Below, piece after piece: positions 60,832-64,000 of a stretch of 64,000 nt of DNA. Every line of letters begins with the position of its first letter. Within the stretch, counting starts at the first letter, position 1. A model generated the notes under the pieces. That model was not told where the DNA came from. It saw only the letters and a list, made by a program, of their open reading frames with translations, and made no database searches. The stretch covers positions 496,001-560,000 of the forward strand of contig CANLWN010000001.1 of the NCBI GenBank assembly GCA_947494825.1, given 5' to 3'. Origin of the DNA: an uncultured Flavobacteriaceae bacterium. Lineage in GTDB: Bacteria > Bacteroidota > Bacteroidia > Flavobacteriales > Flavobacteriaceae. The position numbers and the translations under genes were made by a program.

Positions 60832-61965
60832 TTATTCCAAGCTATAAATTGATCGCCATTCCGATTTTAATAGGGCCCGTGGGGCTGTTTTCAATAGTAA
60901 ATTTCTGAGTCCGGTAAAATGTTTCCAATGTCCCGCCTTGCCCATGATCCACGATCTTTTAACTATTCTTGCAACTTTTTTTGCTCGTAGTTTTTGAAAC
61001 CTTGCAAAGGCACTCCCAGGTCCTCCATTTTTAATGGCCCTTGTCAAAAAATAGGCGTCCTCAATGGCTTGCGCCCCTCCTTGGCCCATGTTTGGTGTTG
61101 TGGCATGGGCTGCATCGCCAAGAAGGCAAATGTTTTCATGGTACCATTTGGTCATGGTCAAAACCTCATAAATATCACTCCTTATGATGTCCTGCTCATC
61201 CGTGGCCCGGATCAACGTTTTCACAATGGGATGGAAGTTTTTGAAGCTTGTAGATAATCGGTCCTTTACCCTTCCCTGTATGTCCTTTTCATCAGGCGGA
61301 CTCAAAATGACCGCAAACCAGTAAAATTTGTCCGTTTCAATTTGGGAAATTCCAAACCTTAGCTGTTCGCCCCACATCTCTATTCCCCTGTAGCGGTATG
61401 CTTCCGATATATTTTGATCCAGCGCGCAGATGCCGCGCCAACACGTCTGTCCCGAATACCTTGTCCCGCTTGTCGGGAAAAGGCGTTGTCGTATTCTGGA
61501 GTGGATACCATCGGCCCCGATCAAGAAACTGGTCATGGTGGCCGTTCCATCCTCAAATAACATCCTTACCCCATCGTCTTCTTGCTCAAATCCGGACAAG
61601 GATTTTCCCAGATGTATTTTTTCATTTGAGAGTCCCTGCAGCAGTATTCGTTGAAGCTCCCATCTGTGGATGGAAAGGGAGTAATGTCCATATTTTTCCT
61701 TTACATCGTCCTGTTGGTAATCGAACAAGGGTGAAAGATCCGGTTTCGTAAGGGTTATCCGTTTCATGGGGCTGCCGCTGCGCACTATATCATCGAGTAT
61801 TCCCAACCATTCAAAGACTTTCAAAGCGTTTGGGGTGAGCAGAATACCGGAGCCTATGGGTCGCAATCTTTCGGCCTTTTCAAAGAGCTGGTATTCCACT
61901 CCCATTTTCTCAAAGGCCAAAGCTGTCGTAAGTCCCCCTATTCCGCCACCGATAATGCTGTACAT
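60832..61965 (-). CDS. FAD-dependent aromatic-ring-type monooxygenase
   Basis: The 377-residue protein starts MYSIIGGGIGGLTTALAFEK, the GxGxxG FAD fold. It has the family DG motif (SFLIGADGIHSRIRQRLFP) and the second FAD motif NICLLGDAAHATTPNMGQGG with GD at the ribityl site. The start at 61965 lies at the nucleotide fold; an upstream ATG at 62043 spans an inverted repeat and is unlikely. Such enzymes hydroxylate aromatic or polyketide-like substrates with NAD(P)H. It is the third gene after NTF2-like and YHS genes; a hairpin precedes it. Confidence 0.92.
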   Translation of the reverse strand: MYSIIGGGIGGLTTALAFEKMGVEYQLFEKAERLRPIGSGILLTPNALKVFEWLGILDDIVRSGSPMKRITLTKPDLSPLFDYQQDDVKEKYGHYSLSIHRWELQRILLQGLSNEKIHLGKSLSGFEQEDDGVRMLFEDGTATMTSFLIGADGIHSRIRQRLFPTSGTRYSGQTCWRGICALDQNISEAYRYRGIEMWGEQLRFGISQIETDKFYWFAVILSPPDEKDIQGRVKDRLSTSFKNFHPIVKTLIRATDEQDIIRSDIYEVLTMTKWYHENICLLGDAAHATTPNMGQGGAQAIEDAYFLTRAIKNGGPGSAFARFQKLRAKKVARIVKRSWIMGKAGHWKHFTGLRNLLLKTAPRALLKSEWRSIYSLE

Positions 61966-61995
61966 TATTTTTATTTCAGCGTTGATAAAGCACAA

Positions 61996-62023
61996 AGCAT
62001 GCCGACCCAATGGACGGCATGCT
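61996..62023 (-). terminator. 9-bp inverted repeat before the FAD monooxygenase gene
   Basis: AGCATGCCG (61996-62004) pairs perfectly with CGGCATGCT (62015-62023) across a 10-nt loop, and on the minus strand is followed by TTTGTGCTTT. It lies after the YHS gene (end at 62058) and about 30 bases before the monooxygenase start, so it could be an attenuating terminator or an operator. Confidence 0.5.
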
Positions 62024-62057
62024 CGGCATCTAAAAAAAAGCAATCACAAACGAACCA

Positions 62058-62522
62058 CTATTTTGTCTGCAAACCTTTCCAGTTCTTGTTGGCAGTAGGC
62101 AAAAGCTTGGACTCCTTTTCGGCAATCCACAGTTGTTTTGCATCCACTTCAACATCGTTTAGGAACAGATAGTATTTTCCATTGCTCACCACGAATTTGG
62201 TGGGATCTACCCTGAACTTTGCTCCTGCATAAACCCCAAAGGCACAAAAACCACCGTATTGCGGCATATATTTTCCAGGATTGCTGTCAAAGGTTTTTTT
62301 CTGCTCCGCCGAGGTAAAGTAATAAGCAATTTTGTTGTGGGTAGATTTAAACTGCTTAGATCCCCTTTGGGCCAAGCCCAAATCCAAATAGGATACCGGG
62401 CTGTACCCCTGTAGGCCTATTTTGCTATCATCAATGTTGTTGGCCTTTTTATCTTGTGCAAGACCTATTGTACTTACCATTATAGCAAGTGCAATTACTG
62501 TTGTTTTGAATACATTTTTCAT
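62058..62522 (-). CDS. Exported YHS-domain protein
   Basis: The 154-residue protein has a signal peptide (TTVIALAIMVSTIGLAQDK). A YHS-type domain follows: GLQGYSPVSYLDLGLAQRG, IAYYFTSAEQKKTFDSNPGK and YMPQYGGFCAFGVYAG with the metal-binding Cys region. YHS proteins bind metals (often copper or iron) or act as targets of redox stress. It is encoded 36 bases after the NTF2-like gene. Confidence 0.9.
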   Translation of the reverse strand: MKNVFKTTVIALAIMVSTIGLAQDKKANNIDDSKIGLQGYSPVSYLDLGLAQRGSKQFKSTHNKIAYYFTSAEQKKTFDSNPGKYMPQYGGFCAFGVYAGAKFRVDPTKFVVSNGKYYLFLNDVEVDAKQLWIAEKESKLLPTANKNWKGLQTK

Positions 62523-62558
62523 TTTTCCTATTGTTTTTGTTTATACGCGTTTAATTAA

Positions 62559-62912
62559 TTATTGTGCATTGAAATATTCTTCATGCGACACTTTTCCTTC
62601 CTCGTTCCAGGTCCTACGGATGACTTCGTGCCAGTAGATCTTACTACCGTCCGCCATATTGAAATCAAAGGTGAATTCCGAGGCGGATTCGTTGCCATCC
62701 ACTATAGTATTGTGATGGGTAATGCCGTTTACCTGGGCAATTGCTCCGGCAAACCCTTCCATCTTTTCCACCATCTGCTGTTTGTTGGTCGTTGCTAATC
62801 CGTTGTAGTCGGATGTAGTGGCATCCTCTGCAAAAAACTGTTGGACCGCATCTACGATAGCTCCTTTTGAAACTACGCCGTCCATCTCTGTAACTATTGC
62901 TTTAATGTTCAT
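62559..62912 (-). CDS. NTF2-like (SnoaL-type) protein, copy 1
   Basis: The 117-residue cytoplasmic protein has the NTF2-like core: DAVQQFFAEDATTSDYNGLA, QVNGITHHNTIVDGNESASE, TFDFNMADGSKIYWHEVIRR and TWNEEGKVSHEEYF. No signal peptide. It is related along its whole length to the protein at 63535-63900 and its promoter region is also copied. It heads a unit with YHS and, past a hairpin, an FAD monooxygenase. Confidence 0.86.
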   Translation of the reverse strand: MNIKAIVTEMDGVVSKGAIVDAVQQFFAEDATTSDYNGLATTNKQQMVEKMEGFAGAIAQVNGITHHNTIVDGNESASEFTFDFNMADGSKIYWHEVIRRTWNEEGKVSHEEYFNAQ

Positions 62913-62984
62913 TTTTTTAATTTTTAAGTTTTACTTTAATTGTTTTTAATTACAGTACAAATTTCAGCACAACAGGGGGGTTCC

Positions 62985-63013
62985 TACGTATGAAAAAAGC
63001 GCAAAGAATTGTA
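62985..63013 (-). promoter_or_regulatory. Conserved 29-bp element upstream of NTF2-like copy 1
   Basis: TACGTATGAAAAAAGCGCAA and the following AGAATTGTA, read on the plus strand, agree with 63972-64000 at 27 of 29 positions. The neighbouring genes have diverged much more, so the element seems under selection. An ATTTG-type -7 lies closer to the gene on the minus strand (GAAATTTG, 62973-62966). Confidence 0.6.
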
Positions 63014-63103
63014 CTTTTTGAATCAGTGAATTGGCTGTCGGGTTTGGTTCCCATTGGGTTTAAACTCCTTGTCCCATTTTTCGTCCTTGGCGGTTCTGCA
63101 AAT

Positions 63104-63133
63104 AAAAAAAGGTGTGGAAATCCACACCTTTTT
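63104..63133. terminator. Bidirectional rho-independent terminator
   Basis: GGTGTGGA (63111-63118) pairs perfectly with TCCACACC (63121-63128), with A-run on the left and T-run on the right, so it works on both strands. It ends the NTF2-like copy 2/membrane-protein transcript before the NTF2-like copy 1 promoter. Confidence 0.85.
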
Positions 63134-63161
63134 GGTAAAGCCGTTCTTTTTTTAGCAGGTC

Positions 63162-63515
63162 CTACACCGCCAATTCCGGTTTGTGCAAACTCACCACGGT
63201 AAGTACGGCAGCACCGTTTAGCCAGTAGTAATACGCATCGATCCCCTGAAATGCAAAGGCAAAGGGTACAATGATAAAAACCACGGCTACCAACAAATCA
63301 ACCAACAAATGAATTTTATAGGGAATCACACGTAGTGCTCCCAAATGATGGTCTGTCAATAAGGTCAAAACAAAGGCCGCAATACCTGTGGCCACCGAGA
63401 GCTGCAAAGCCAAGGGATTTGAATCTCCCAAGCCCAATAAAAAGGGAAGGGTCATTAAGGCAACAGCAACGGGATAGTCCAAAAATGCATGTATTCTTTT
63501 TGTTACAAATTTCAT
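63162..63515 (-). CDS. SPW-like small membrane protein
   Basis: The 117-residue protein has four membrane helices: about 14-28, 36-52, 65-86 and 93-110. The conserved-looking stretches are KRIHAFLDYPVAVALMTLPF, RVIPYKIHLLVDLLVAVVFI and IDAYYYWLNGAAVL. It resembles the SPW-repeat type of small membrane proteins. It is 19 bases after NTF2-like copy 2 on the same transcript and is followed by the terminator at 63104-63133. Function unknown. Confidence 0.76.
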   Translation of the reverse strand: MKFVTKRIHAFLDYPVAVALMTLPFLLGLGDSNPLALQLSVATGIAAFVLTLLTDHHLGALRVIPYKIHLLVDLLVAVVFIIVPFAFAFQGIDAYYYWLNGAAVLTVVSLHKPELAV

Positions 63516-63534
63516 GATTACAAGTTTTAAAAGG

Positions 63535-63900
63535 TTAAATTTTCGTTTTATGTGAGTTAAAATATTCTTCCTTGACTACCTGGCCCTTTTCGTTCCAGGT
63601 ACGACGTATGATCTCATGCCAATAAATGGTACTATTGCCGCTTAGCTTAAAATCGAACGTGAATTCCGAGGCGGATTCGTTACCCTCTATCAGGGTACCG
63701 TGATGGGTAATACCGTTGACTTTCGTAACGGCGTCCGCAATAGCCTGCATCTTTTCCAGGGCCTGTTTTTTGTTCATGGTCCGTACCCCTTTATAATCCA
63801 GGGTAACGGCATCATCGGCAAAGAATTGCTTCACGCCATCTACCATGGCGCCTTGGGACACGAGTACGTCTAAATCTTCTACCAGGGTTTTAAGGTTCAT
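63535..63900 (-). CDS. NTF2-like (SnoaL-type) protein, copy 2
   Basis: The 121-residue protein is homologous to copy 1: DGVKQFFADDAVTLDYKGVR, KVNGITHHGTLIEGNESASE, TFDFKLSGNSTIYWHEIIRR and KGQVVKEEYFNSHKTKI. The two agree at well over half of positions. It heads a unit with the SPW-like membrane protein, where copy 1 heads a unit with a YHS protein. Confidence 0.86.
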   Translation of the reverse strand: MNLKTLVEDLDVLVSQGAMVDGVKQFFADDAVTLDYKGVRTMNKKQALEKMQAIADAVTKVNGITHHGTLIEGNESASEFTFDFKLSGNSTIYWHEIIRRTWNEKGQVVKEEYFNSHKTKI

Positions 63901-63971
63901 TTGTCAAATTTTAATGTCATGGCATGTCATCGCCATTCACAGTGCAAATTTGAAAATGATCGGAGGGATTT

Positions 63972-64000
63972 TACGTATGAAAAAAACGCAAAAAATTGTA
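63972..64000 (-). promoter_or_regulatory. Conserved 29-bp element upstream of NTF2-like copy 2
   Basis: This is the second copy of the 29-bp element at 62985-63013, 71 bases from the NTF2-like start and continuing to the window edge. TCAAATTTG nearer the gene fits a -7 element (62-70 bases closer in orientation on the minus strand). Confidence 0.6.

Noticed and set aside
62990-63202. 70-codon plus frame across the terminator at 63104-63133
   Set aside because: Contains the terminator hairpin and the conserved promoter element, which argues against coding.
1-64000. CRISPR array
   Set aside because: No regularly spaced identical repeats of 25-40 bases were seen on either strand.
1-64000. Insertion sequences, transposases or integrase
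   Set aside because: No transposase-like or tyrosine-recombinase protein was recognised; the repeats found lack transposase genes.
1-64000. tRNA or rRNA genes
   Set aside because: No cloverleaf or ribosomal RNA segment was noticed; a dedicated tRNA search was not possible here.

Overview
This window looks like chromosomal DNA of a marine or soil flavobacterium (Bacteroidota, Flavobacteriaceae-like). The evidence is gene content (SusC-like/TonB receptor fold with a CarboxypepD_reg plug, DUF2200, DUF3667, DUF2911, WG-repeat protein, LytTR and AraC regulators with membrane domains, Bacteroidota-type lipoproteins) and promoters of the Bacteroidota type (TAnnTTTG near -7, sometimes TTTG/TTG about 20 nt upstream). 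I see no rRNA, tRNA, CRISPR array or intact insertion sequence. It reads as an accessory, regulator-rich region of mostly one- to three-gene units.

Layout. 0-2.3 kb: a CoiA-like nuclease cut by the window edge, an HNH nuclease with an EVE/PUA-like front, and a DUF2200 protein. 2.4-10.2 kb: a secreted NTF2-like protein, a two-subunit molybdenum hydroxylase (IorA/IorB type), a lipoprotein, DUF4345, a GH16 glucanase, a membrane AraC regulator and a membrane-anchored DJ-1/PfpI protein. 10.3-17 kb: a WG-repeat protein sitting between a full 2'-5' RNA ligase and a broken copy of its 3' half, then two parallel units each made of a membrane LytTR regulator followed by an exported protein. 17-26.8 kb: DUF3667, a terpenoid-cyclase-like protein, a GlxA-type regulator divergent from a monooxygenase-fold protein, an ArsR-AHSA1 operon, a HAD/ParB-like pair, a GNAT, a DUF2892 protein behind a CRP/FNR-type site, EthD and an alpha/beta hydrolase. 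27-36.6 kb: an AraC/SRPBCC/DUF1330 unit, a metallophosphoesterase, an ankyrin protein, a LytS/LytTR two-component system and a TonB-dependent receptor.

36.7-43.2 kb is the most unusual part: six unrelated, AT-rich, single-gene units, all on the minus strand, each followed by a related imperfect-hairpin element. The elements start with a motif like RYYYAAC/ACAACA and end with a motif like CCGTTAGC or CCGTTGTGC, which recalls an integron gene-cassette array (attC sites). 43.4-64 kb: DUF2911 and glycan-related exported proteins, a Crp/Fnr regulator, a sterol-desaturase-like hydroxylase, a methyltransferase and a DAACS symporter followed by a broken copy of the methyltransferase 3' end, an AraC paralogue, bestrophin and a cation-chloride-cotransporter-like permease around a cold-shock protein, and two NTF2-like transcription units sharing a copied promoter element.

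A second recurrent theme is the topology 'full gene A - cargo gene - separate copy of the 3' end of A'. It occurs three times (IorB/lipoprotein, RNA ligase/WG protein, methyltransferase/symporter), with A-B-A variants at the LytTR and NTF2-like loci. This is what single-crossover insertion of DNA carrying an A 3' end plus cargo would leave, or repeated local duplication. Starts were moved inward where a signal peptide, family alignment or operon spacing favoured an internal ATG.
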